From the NCBI GenBank assembly GCA_902651635.1, contig CACRSC010000115.1, forward strand, positions 16,016-80,015: DNA of 64,000 nt. The letters run 5' to 3'. The DNA is from Mastigamoeba balamuthi (Eukaryota > Evosea > Mastigamoebida > Mastigamoebidae). Shown in pieces: positions 51,805-61,711 of this stretch (the first letter of the stretch is position 1; each line of letters opens with the position of its first letter). Position numbers and translations under genes: made by a program. The notes below the pieces were generated by a model that saw nothing but the letters and a program-made list of their open reading frames with translations, had not been told where the DNA came from and searched no databases.

Positions 51805-54683
51805 GCTGTGGTCTGTGTTGTCTATGTGATGTCTCTGCTGTGCTCTGTGTTTGTGTTGTGCTGTGCTATGCGTTGCCTCTGTGTGCTGCTCTTGTTTGCT
51901 CTGCAGCCGCCGCGTGTGTTCGAGGACGCCTGCGCGCGGTCGCCCCGTGCGCTGCAGACGCTCTGCAACGTGGGCACGCTCAAGGGCCACCAGGTGCGCC
52001 CTTGCCACACACAGCGCACACACGCGTGTGGTGACTTGTGTGGCTGCTGCTGCTGCTGCTGCAGGGCTGCGTCAACACGATCAGCTTCAGCGCCAGCGGC
52101 CACCTCCTCGCCAGCGGCTCCGACGACAGGACCGTCAAGATCTGGGACGTCGGCGTCGGCACCAGCCCCTGCCTCGTCGACGCCAACCCCTGCCTCGCCA
52201 CCATCCCGTGCTGCCCATCTCGCTCCCCTGCCCCCCATTTCAATTGCATGCTCTCTGCGCCCTCGAGCTCTCTGTGCTCGGCAATTGCTGGGTGGCCGCG
52301 CTTCCACCGATTTGCGGTGTGCTCCGCGCCAGTGGGTGCGCGGCGGAGAGGCGGATGTGCCAAGGGGCAATTGATTCGGTTTTCCTTGGCTTTCTCAAGT
52401 TTTTCTTGCCTACTGCTCTGTTTTGGTTGGTTTTGGTTTCTGCGTTCTATTCTTTTCTGTTCTGCTCTGTGTTTGTTCTGCGGTCTGTTCTGAGTCCAAT
52501 GGGGTGCGTACTCACTTGCTGGCTGTGCCTGAATAGAGGGCATTGCTCCAACGTGTTCGCAGCGACGTTCGTGCCGAACAAGGGAGACAAGTGAGCCCTC
52601 GGAGATGCTCTCCCCTGTCCTTTGCCCTGGCTGCCTTGGCCTTGGTGATCTCTGACTGGCCGCCCAGGGAGATTGTATCCGCAGGCAACGACGCGGACAT
52701 TAGGCACGTGGACCTCATATCCCGCACGTGCACCGTCTACCGCGTGCACACGCGCAAGGTCCTGCGCATCACGCACAACCCGCACATGACCGACACGTTC
52801 CTCACCTGCTCTGCCGACGGTGCTGACCCACCCCCCAAATGTTTATTTCGTTTATCAACTGCTGTAGATACTCGCATTGTCGTGCCGCTGCCTAAATTCA
52901 ATTCGCCTTAGTCCACCCGCCTGCTTTTGGTCTCCGAGCCTATTTCAATTGAATTGGGCTGAATTCTGTTTGTCTTCCACCAGCTTTTTTGTATTGGTAA
53001 AAATCAAGTCGCTGCGCTCAATGCCGGGCGTATGGACGTGCGCGCAGGGACTGTGAGGATGATCGACCTGAGGGTCAAGTACGCGCACCGCAGGGCGAGC
53101 ACGATCGACGACGGGCAGACGGACGACGAGGACCGCGTGCTGCCGCAGGCGTTTGGGGGCGGCAGGGCCACGCGCGACGACGAGCCGCTGGTGCAGGCCC
53201 AGGACACGCTCGTCCTGCGCTACCGCCCCAGCGAGAGCACCGGCGAGCCCGTGACGCTCTTCTCGGTCGACTTCCACCCGCTCGACGGGCGCACGTTCGT
53301 CGTCTCGGGCTCGGACGGCGCCGTGAGGCTCTTCGACCTGCGCTACATCCGCGACTTCAGCCCCGCCTCGTACATCAACATCTACCGGAACGCCGCCACC
53401 AGGCCGTGCGCTGCCGTCTCTGCCGTTGCTCCAGAGTGGCCGAGTGGCAAGTAGGCTGACAGCCGCTCGCCTGCGCAGGAACACGTTCGAGGCAACGGGG
53501 TGCGTGTTCAACAGGACGGGCACCGAGATCGCCGCGACGTTCCTCAACGACTCGATATACACGTTCGACACGCAGCGCAACTTCGAGCGGTGCGGACCCG
53601 CTCCCTTGGGAGGCCCCCATTCGCGTTGCTCATCCCCCGTGTCAGCGAGGGCGTCGACTTCTTCGCCATCCCCGGGCGGAGGCCCAAGAGGCCTCGCGAG
53701 ACGGGCACGACGCCCCCGGCAGCCGCAGCCGCTCCGTCCGCGGCCCCGTCTGCCGCTGCGGCCGCTGCGGCGCCGGCGCCGGCGGAGAGCTACACGTGCA
53801 GCACGTGCGGGCTGCGGGACTACCCGGGGATCAGGTACCGGTGCCTCGAGTGCGAGGGCTTCGAGCAGTGCCACAAGTGCCGGATCGAGGACAGGGTCTG
53901 CGGCAGCCACCGCGTCGGCCACGGCGCCAGCATTATCGCCCCGCAGGCGCCCGCGGCCCCGGGGCCGGCCCCGCGCAGGCGCAGGCCCCACGCAGCGCTC
54001 GAGGTCGACTTCGAGGCGCTGCTGGGCGGTCAGCTGCGCTTCCGCCGCGTCGACGTCGACGAGCTCGGCGAGGCCCTCGGCGGCGAGCAGGCCGAGGCGG
54101 GGCAGGAGGAGGGCCGCGAGGAGGCCGAGGCCGAGGCCGCCGAGAACGAGGGCGAGGGCGAGGCGGAGATGTACAACCCCGAGGAGCCCGACGAGGAGGA
54201 CGAGGAGGAGGAGGCTCAGCCGCAGGCGCCGCCGTGCACGTACAAGCAGGTGTACCGCGGCCACGTGTCCTCGGGTACGCGCCCAGCCCTGGCCGCGGGG
54301 GAGGACTCACAGAGGGCGCGCTGGGCCCCGCAGACACGATCAAGGCGTGCAACTTCTACGGGCCCGACTCGGAGTACGTCGTCAGCGGCAGCGACGACGC
54401 CAACGTGTACATATGGGAGAAGAAGAGCGGCGAGCTCGTGCGCATGCTCGCGGGCCACACGAGCGTCGTCAACTGCGTCGTGCAGCACCCGCACGGGACG
54501 ATGCTCGCGACGAGCGGCATCGACAACGAGACGCTGCTGTGGGACTGCAGGGGCGACTACCCCAGCAGCTCGCGTCTGGCAAAGCGCCAGGCTGAGATGC
54601 AGCGCCGCGCCGGCAGGAACATGGACCGCATGGGCAGGGGCGTCCCCGTCGTCGACCGCTTCCCCGCGTGCCAGACCCAGTAG
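51450..54683 (+). CDS. DCAF8/WDTC1-like WD40 protein with an inserted ZZ zinc finger
   Basis: Nine exons (51450-51575, 51907-51993, 52065-52207, 52537-52590, 52668-52819, 53048-53405, 53479-53589, 53646-54274, 54334-54683) close into 669 residues. WD repeats follow DCAF8 order: LKGHQGCVNTISFSASGHLL, HCSNVFAATFVPNKGD (human GHKSNVFQAKFLPNSGD), FLTCSADGTVRMIDLR, FVVSGSDGAVRLFDLR, FNRTGTEIAATFLNDSIYTF, KACNFYGPDSEYVVSGSDDA (human VNFYGPKSEFVVSGSD), and LATSGIDNETLLWD. Between the last-but-two blades lies a ZZ finger (YTCSTCGLRDYPG … CLEC, CHKC, H..GHG) and an acidic EGEGEAEMYNPEEPDEEDEE run. DCAF8 proteins are substrate receptors for CUL4-DDB1 ubiquitin ligases. I know of no DCAF8 with a ZZ finger, which may bind protein N-termini. 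Exon 3's end is the least certain junction. Confidence 0.8.
51740..51812. repeat. two (CT)n microsatellites in intron 1
   Basis: CTCT runs at about 51741-51764 and 51781-51804 inside the first intron of the DCAF8-like gene. Confidence 0.7.
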
Positions 54684-54957
54684 GGTGTGGAGGCGGAGAC
54701 TTAGCAACAGAGCCCCTCTGCCTTCTGCTGTTAAGTTTGTTGGCCCGGTGGAGTTGTTATCACACCCCTTCATGGTTTGGCTGGTGGAGACGTCAAGAGA
54801 TGTTCACGCAACGGTCGTTTTGAGGTCGGAGAGGCAACGATTCACCATCGCAGCTGTACACGCTAATGGGGGAACAATTCGAGAAAGGAGCCTGTCTTAT
54901 GTGCTCGGCGCTGACACTACTTCGGGCCCATTGTAACAGAGACTCACTGGGCTCTGG

Positions 54958-56436
54958 CTAATCACACCAGATTCGCTTCAGAGCCGCCGGTTCTGTATGA
55001 TCACCCTCCACAGAGACGACGCCCCTGCACCCTGTGGCGCTTGTGGTCTGGCAGAGCCTCCACGCGTGCACCACGCTTCCGATCCTCACGTCGTGGCACA
55101 CGAGCCACACGTGCCCGCCCTCCCGCAGCTCCATCATGAACGAGTAGCTGCCGTCGGCCGTGAAGCACATGTTCCTTGTGGGGCCATTGCCCGGGTCCTC
55201 GTAGATTGGGGCCATGGGCACCCCTGAGACTTCCAGCGTCAGAGGGTCCACCCTCGTTGCTCGAGACCCGGCCTGCTTCCCTCGGTCGCACAGCGTTCTG
55301 GTGAGCTGCGCCACCTCGCTCAGGCTGTCCGCGATGACCACCCCGCCGGCCGCTGCCCGGCTGACGAGGTGGAGAGAGGCAGGGTCAGTGATCCCGCTGG
55401 GGTGTATGCGCTCCGTCACCACCGCCTCGGTGGACACATCAAAGCGAGTCAGATGCGAGGACCAACTCCCGCAGCCAGATAGAAGGAAGACGCTGCTGCC
55501 AGAATGAGACCACACGCAGCTGACGTACATGGCGTAAGGCAGACGCCACACGGCGGCCGGCCCGTGAGAGAGCTTCCCTGTGTGTACTAGAGACAACATG
55601 TAGCACAGCTTCTCATTGCCGAAGGATCCCCTCTGTACTTCCAGCACGAGGGCCAGTCTCTGGGATTCCTCGTGGCAGCAGCACAGCAGCGACGTCCCCT
55701 GCTCTGACGACAGCGAGTTGAACAACTCTCCAGAGCGCGCGTCGTACAGATAGAGTGACGAATGGGTACGGATTCTGTCGTCCGCGAGATGAGCTACGAT
55801 GTTGGCTGCGAGAACGACAGTGCTGCGCGTGTGCAGCAAGGCATGGATACTGGGCCACCCCACTCTGAACGTCGGCAGCCATGCTTGGTGGAGGTCCACA
55901 ACCCCGCTGCCCGCCCGAACCAGAGCGACTCTGATTGTGGACTCTTCCAGCACCTCCGAGCGGCAGAGGGCGACAAAGGCAGCGGGGGGCGCGAGGAACG
56001 AGCACACAAACTCGCGGGCAAAGAGGGGGCTGAGCAGCTGCACAGGGCTCGCAACTCCCACCCGCGGGTGCATGCCCAGCGCCAGGCACAGCGACGCCTC
56101 CTGCAGCTGCGTGGCCCGCAGCTCAAGGTCGAGCTCGAAGGGCAGCAGAGAGCGCCAGAGGTCCCTGTGTCTCCAGAGGTGGAGCCACTGGCGCTTCTTG
56201 CGGCTTGTCTTGCTTCTCGCAAAACTGATAGGAGGGCACCCGAAGAGGTCGCACAGCGCACGGGCAGTGTGCGCAGTGATCGCGGGAGCCGAGAACCACG
56301 GACGAGCAGAAAGCGGGGGCGACGGCAACGCCTGAGCAGCGGGGTCGCGTGCGAGCTCGTGCAGAACCGCGAGGACACTGTGCAGGTCAGTTCCTTTGGG
56401 CAGAGCACCGCGCAACACCCGGATGTGGACCGCCAT
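54958..56436 (-). CDS. LGMHPRVG-family protein, intact (copy 10)
   Basis: 492 residues in a single exon from the ATG at 56436 (MAVHIRVLRGALPKGTDLHS). N-terminal blocks: LAVLHELARDPAAQ, SPPLSARPWFSAP, ALCDLFGCPPISF, WLHLWRHRDLWRSLLP, LQEASLCLALGMHPRVGVAS, FAREFVCSFLAPPAAFVAL. C-terminal blades: SLYLYDARSGELFNSLSS, LLCCCHEESQRLALVLE, CVWSHSGSSVFLLSGC, LTRFDVSTEAV, VIADSLSEVAQLTRTL, NMCFTADGSYSFMMEL and GHVWLVCHDVRIGSVVHAW. About half of positions are shared with the other intact copies, so the family is diverging under constraint rather than simply amplifying. It is tail-to-tail with the DCAF8-like gene. Function unknown. Confidence 0.75.
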   Translation of the reverse strand: MAVHIRVLRGALPKGTDLHSVLAVLHELARDPAAQALPSPPLSARPWFSAPAITAHTARALCDLFGCPPISFARSKTSRKKRQWLHLWRHRDLWRSLLPFELDLELRATQLQEASLCLALGMHPRVGVASPVQLLSPLFAREFVCSFLAPPAAFVALCRSEVLEESTIRVALVRAGSGVVDLHQAWLPTFRVGWPSIHALLHTRSTVVLAANIVAHLADDRIRTHSSLYLYDARSGELFNSLSSEQGTSLLCCCHEESQRLALVLEVQRGSFGNEKLCYMLSLVHTGKLSHGPAAVWRLPYAMYVSCVWSHSGSSVFLLSGCGSWSSHLTRFDVSTEAVVTERIHPSGITDPASLHLVSRAAAGGVVIADSLSEVAQLTRTLCDRGKQAGSRATRVDPLTLEVSGVPMAPIYEDPGNGPTRNMCFTADGSYSFMMELREGGHVWLVCHDVRIGSVVHAWRLCQTTSATGCRGVVSVEGDHTEPAALKRIWCD

Positions 56437-56845
56437 GTGCTCTGAGATATGAGCCGATTCGAATAAGACCCGTTCAACTACATGTTGCTCGACAGCGACA
56501 AGGTCTGTCTGAAGTATGGCAGCGCTCGAACATCGAGAGGCCGTTTGCGCGGCCTACACAGGCCTTCTCACCTGGTGTGGTGGATCACAGAGAGGGCTGT
56601 GAGTGGAAGGTGCTCGTCAGACCCGCTTTCATCACCCACTCACTGCGCACCGTACGCAGGCTTGTTCAACTGGTCGAAAGCGACCAATCTACGAACGAGA
56701 CACGAGCGGAAGGGACAGCACCCGAACGTCTGCGCCCACAACCCAGTGTCAGCGGGCCTTGGCTGGGGGAAGGCACAGGACAGACTTATCAACAGGGACC
56801 TTTGCTATTGCTCTAAATGGTACGTTTGGCTCGGCGAGTGGGTAC
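56437..56845. other. intergenic, no gene seen
   Basis: 5' flank of family copy 10 and 3' flank of the PL11 lyase. Nothing supported. Confidence 0.4.
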
Positions 56846-58944
56846 TCAGAGGAGCGAGAGCACTGCGAGAGCCGCGGCGACGGCAGCGACGGGCAGGGCG
56901 CTGGAGGCGGCGCTGGTGTCCTGCGGGAGCCTCTGGTAGGTGGTGTCGATGTCGAGGTCCGAGGCGGTGGCGTTGGCGTCGCCGCCCGACTGCGCGCCGA
57001 CCCTGCTGGGGAGGAAGAAGCTGGGGTGCGGGGGCTGGTTGTAGGCCATGTTCTGGCCGGCCACCTGCACGCGGTACTGCGTGTCGTGCATCAGCGTCGT
57101 CAGCCTGTACTTGGTCGGGATGCCCGTGGCGAAGAGCATCAGCTTGCTGTTGTCGCTGCTGCGCCAGACGACCTCCTCGCGCCAGTCGCCCAGGATGTCC
57201 GCCGAGATGACCGGCGTCGCCTTGGAGCCGCTGTTCGAGTCGGCGCCGTACGTGTACGCCGTCAGCAGCCGCGCGGTGCCCTTCTGCGCGGGCACCCACT
57301 TGTCGATCATCGTGCGGTCGAGCAGCTCGCGCTGCAGGTCGCCGTCCCACCAGACGGCGAAGTTGATGGTCATCGAGCGCGGGCAGATGGCCTGGCCGTT
57401 GGCCGCCGTCAGCTGCCCCACGAAGCTCCAGCACTCGTCGCCGGGCCGCGAGGGGTCCACGTCGGCGCAGAGCCCGCGCCCGACGTCGAAGCCGCCGCCG
57501 ACGCCCCAGAGGATCTTGCCGGTGGCCGCGTCGTGCATCTCCATGCCGTACTTGGCGCTCTTCTCCTCGTGGACCATGAAGACCTCGAGGCCCGCGCGGC
57601 TGGGGTCCAGGTCGCCCACGTGCAGCGCGTCGCCGTGGCCCAGGCCCGTGCTGTAGAGCGCCGCGCCCGAGCTGTCGACGGCGCCGGCGCCGTATATGAT
57701 GTCGTGCTTGCCGTCGCCGTTGACGTCGGCGACGCTGAACCAGTGCGCGCCCTGGCCGTAGACGCCCTTGCCGCGCGTCGGGCTGTCGTGGACCCAGCGC
57801 CGCGTCAGACGCCCGTCGCGCCAGTCCCACGCGACGATGACGGCGCGCGTGTAGTAGCCGCGAGCGAAGATGGCCGACGGGCGCTTGCCGTCGACGTAGG
57901 CGACGCCGGCCAGGAAGCGGTCGACGCGGTTGCCGTAGGCGTCGCCCCACGCGCGCACGTCGCCGCGCGGCGGGTAGTAGTCGACCGTCGCCATGGCGGC
58001 GCCCGTGAGGCCGTTGAAGACGGTCAGGAACTCGGGGCCCTTGAGGATGTAGCCCTTGGAGTTGCGGTGGTCCGCGCGGGCGTCGCCGATGGCCTTGCCC
58101 GCGCCGTCGACGGTCCCGTCGGCCGTCTTGAGCATCAGCTCGGCCTTGCCGTCGCCGTCGAGGTCGTAGAGCNGGTCAGGAACTCGGGGCCCTTGAGGAT
58201 GTAGCCCTTGGAGTTGCGGTGGTCCGCGCGGGCGTCGCCGATGGCCTTGCCCGCGCCGTCGACGGTCCCGTCGGCCGTCTTGAGCATCAGCTCGGCCTTG
58301 CCGTCGCCGTCGAGGTCGTAGAGCACCATCTGCACGTAGTGCGACCCCGAGCGGATGTTGCGCCCGAGGTCGACGCGCCAGAGCTTGCGCCCGTCGAGCT
58401 TGTACGCGTCGACCAGCGTCGGCGCCGTGTAGCCCGCCTGGCTGTTGTCCTTGGCGTTGTTGGGCCACCACTTGACGACGATCTCGTACTCGCCGTCGCC
58501 GTCGAGGTCTGCCACGGCGCCGTCGTTGGCCTCGTACGTGTAGGCCACGCCGTCGGGCGTGCGGCCCCCGGCGGGCTTGTCGAGCCCGATGCTCAGGTAC
58601 GCGTCGGGGAACACGCGCGCCGTCACCGCGTCGCCCTCGACGCCGTTGACGACGGCGCGGATAGCGTAGCGCGTGCGAGTGGTGCCCGCGGCGTCGAGGA
58701 AGTTGGTGCTCGTCGTGATGAGCGTCGGGTTCAGCCTGCGCGAGCCCGTGTAGACGTTGAAGCCCACGCCGCTGGGGTCCGTCGCCAGCAGCCGCCACGA
58801 GACCAGCATGCCCGTCGCCCCCACAGCGGGGATGGCGATGGCGCCACGGTTCAGCGTCTCCAGCTGCTTGCCGGTGTCCTGCGAGGCGGCCAGGGCCGCA
58901 GCGCAGGCCAACAGGGCGATGCACGCTCGGACGTGCTGGGTCAT
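56846..58944 (-). CDS. PL11-type rhamnogalacturonan lyase, secreted and probably GPI-anchored
   Basis: 648 residues after removing a 152-base duplicated join at 58173. Start at 58944: MTQHVRACIALLACAAALAA is a signal peptide. The mature part begins QLETLNRGAIAIPAVG and VSWRLLATDPSGVGFNVYTG, typical of PL11, then a seven-to-eight-bladed propeller with several calcium-binding DLDGDGEYEI, DLDGDGKAEL and DVNGDGKHDI loops, and WGDAYGNRVDRFLAGVAY. The late DILGDWREEVVWR motif is diagnostic. The last 20 residues (ALPVAAVAAALAVLSLL preceded by small residues) look like a GPI-attachment signal. The enzyme cleaves the rhamnose-galacturonate backbone of plant pectin. No introns, in a neighbourhood where most genes have several; the family is mainly bacterial, so transfer from bacteria is plausible. 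Confidence 0.88.
58173..58173. other. single-N join with a 151-bp duplicated overlap
   Basis: 58022-58172 is repeated as 58174-58324. It interrupts the lyase frame; merging the overlap restores one frame. Confidence 0.9.
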
Positions 58945-59332
58945 GCTGTGCCTGAGTTGTGAGCTCTGGGTGCACTGCTGAGAAAGTGAACTATTCGTGC
59001 AACTCGCCAGCGCTCCTACTGGAGTGCCAGGAGAGGCGAGGGCCGTTGGGCACAGACTGCATAAGGCACAAGGTGCACTCTTGTTACATAGATTTCTCTG
59101 CCTGTTTCGAAAGATGCACTCGCTTCGTTTGCAAGCCACTATGTATTCTATGTCACGATCCACACGTGAGGATCTATCTGGACTGCCTTGTGTCTTTTCT
59201 GCCCGGTTGCGGTATAAGGGTCAGTTGTGGCAGTTTGGCTCTGGAGGAGAAGATGCAGAGGCGTGCACCGGGCGACGGGAAGAAGTGAGCTTCGGCAGTC
59301 TCGCCTCGTTATTCCCAGTATGTACACACGAC
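58945..59332. other. intergenic, no gene seen
   Basis: Promoter side of the lyase and 3' end of the sedolisin. Nothing supported. Confidence 0.4.
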
Positions 59333-61436
59333 TCAGAGCTCGCTCCAGACCTTCATCAGCCGGTCGAGCGACACGGACCCCCATCCGCACACGGGGTCCC
59401 AGCCTGGCGCTGCGGCGAATCCGTCCGGGCAGCACACGGGGGGGTTCCCCACACAGCAGTTGTTACGGCCCTCGGTCACGTCGTTGAACGCATAGCGCTT
59501 CTCGGCAGCTAGGTGCCACAGCGCCGGTGTAGCCCACCCCACAGGCGGCAGGCCCGATTTTATGCGCTCGCCGTTGATCAGCGAGAGCATCCCCGCGAAC
59601 ACGGGGGCCGACGCGGACGTCCCGCTGAGCAGGAACACGTTACCGCCGATAACGACGGGGTAGTTGTGCCCCGCCAGTGAGACGTCCGGGTATCCCCTCC
59701 CGCCGTTGTTGAACAGCGAGGAATCGGGAAGGTTGCGGGTGCTCTTGAGGTAAAGGTCCACTCTGGGCCTCTGCGGCAGCGGTGGGGCATCGTGGCACGC
59801 ATGGCGATCGGATATACCTGGAACTGAGGAGCTGGAAAGATGCCAGAAAAGCCCCCGCCGGTCGTGATGACGCCGCCCCTGTCTGACGTGCAGGCCGTCT
59901 CCCGCTGGCCGACCTCGACGCCCATTGTGGCGCCGACACTGACGACATGGGGGACGGATGCGGGGAATGACGGCGAGAACCCGCAGGCAAGGGGGTTGCC
60001 CCTCGCTGCGTTTCCTGCCACCCCGTCGTCTCCGGATGACACAACAATGGTAACTCCGCGTGCACCCAGTTTCATGAACTCGTCATCGACGCGTCGCACA
60101 ATCTGGTCGCCGTGGTGCTGAGATGCTCTCTTCTGCGATGGCGAACCTCTTCGGGGAATTCGAGTTCAGGCCCACCGTATGATACAGAATGGACCAGAGG
60201 AGGGTTGGAGTCTGACGCCACTTGCACGATCCAGTTGAGGAACACATCCGCTGCGAAGGCCGTTAATGCAACAATGAGAAACGGGGCGGAACACACGTCC
60301 TGTTCCCTCGACAGACCAGAAGCTGGTTGGAGAATAGGGAGACATCGCGAGAAGGTACTGCACATCCAGATTCGCCTCAGCACAACTCTCTGGGTCCCTT
60401 GCACACTGGCCCTGTGGTGAATCCGACATCTGACCTGACGCATCCGTACGTTCTCAGGATTGTTCCTTCCGACGATTCTGACGATGTCCTTACTGGGAAG
60501 ACCGTTTTTCCTCTGAAACGCGAAGAGGTCCTCGGGGCTGTAGCTCTGCTCCAGCCCCTCAAACACTGCCTGGGTGGCCCTCTCCATGCCCGATACTCTC
60601 GACGAGGGCACTGCCGTTTTCACACAGTCAACATTGCTGAGGGATAGATAGAGGGCGCTGTGCGCTACCCTGGTAATAGCGAATCAGCTTCGCGACAGTG
60701 GTCTGGTTGAGTTCGTCGTCGACAAAGGGCACAATCACGGAGCTACTGTGCACAGCAGGGAAGTCGCTGATACCCGAGACGAAGTCGACGTGCGCCGCGA
60801 TATCTTCGGGCACGAAGTGGAACAGTGATCTCTGTGAACGTTTTGTTGAGCTGTGAACATAATATTATGAATCTCACAGTGATTGTCTTTCTCGCAGACC
60901 TCGACGAGAAAACACGGAACTTTGCCTGAAATGACTCCTCCAGGTTTGACAGCGACGCGGAACACCGTATGAACCCTCCGGAGAGCAGCGAGATGTTCAA
61001 GAACCCCCGGGAGGACAGCCACCTGGTGACCGCCTTCGCCGACAGCGTGCTCGTGGTGAGGCGGACCACCTCGCGATGCGACAGGAACCTCCCGTATTCG
61101 GGACCAGGTGTGCTGATCAGTTCCACGTAGTTTCTCAGTTCCTCGATGTTGCGCTGTGCCGGTGCGTCAGTGCGCGACGGTTAGTGCACGTTGTGCCTGT
61201 TTGAGCGCCACGATGAGGGGGATTGTCTGCGAGAGCTGAGGGGTCCCCGCTGGTCTCCAGTCGTGCGTCACGCACTTGCCTGATCCCGGGAGGTTTGAGA
61301 CACTGGGGGCACGCATGACGGGGGGTGCCGCACCGGAGAGGAGGCAGGCAGGGGGCGCCACGAGCCGGGACGACGTCGCCACGATCACCAGGCAGCTGAG
61401 AGCGAGGAGGTTGTTGTGCGCGTTGTACATTTCCAA
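59333..61436 (-). CDS. sedolisin-family serine-carboxyl peptidase, TPP1-like
   Basis: Several exons on the minus strand, boundaries only partly resolved. Start near 61436 with a hydrophobic signal peptide (LLALSCLVIVATSSRLVA). Prodomain: IPLIVALKQ, ELISTPGPEYGRFLSHREVV, IAAHVDFVSGISDFP. Catalytic domain: FEGLEQSYSPEDLFAFQRKN, EANLDVQYL with the Glu and Asp of the Ser-Glu-Asp triad, NPPLVHSVSYGG, VSSGDDGVAG with the oxyanion Asp, TTGGGFSGIFP, and GTSASAPVFAGMLSLIN with the nucleophilic Ser. The end, FNDVTEG and GWDPVCGWGS, holds the calcium site. TPP1 removes tripeptides from N-termini in the lysosome after acid self-activation. All key residues are visible. One intron (about 60805-60855) starts GTGAGA; the first junction near 61185 does not give a clean GT-AG solution. 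Confidence 0.85.
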
Positions 61437-61711
61437 GCAAAGTTTAAGAATGACGAAACGCAGGCAAATTTCGTAGCTGGTGTGACCCCAGTCTCTTTTG
61501 AGAATTTCCCCGGAAAGTACCGGGCAGACTTACCGAAACACCTGTACCGCACAAGTTATTAAAAAATGACGAAAAGGAGCTTCTGGGTTTTTTGAAGCCT
61601 CAATGTTCGCGTTGTTTCAAAAGCAACGGGGGTTGAGGGGGGAGAGAGGGGAAGCTTGCTGCTGCCTGCTGTGGTGGTGATGCCAATAACGAGTGGGGGG
61701 AAGGGGGAAGC
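61437..61711. other. short intergenic between sedolisin and methyltransferase
   Basis: AT-richer than the genes around it. Contains the sedolisin promoter region; nothing more is identified. Confidence 0.35.
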
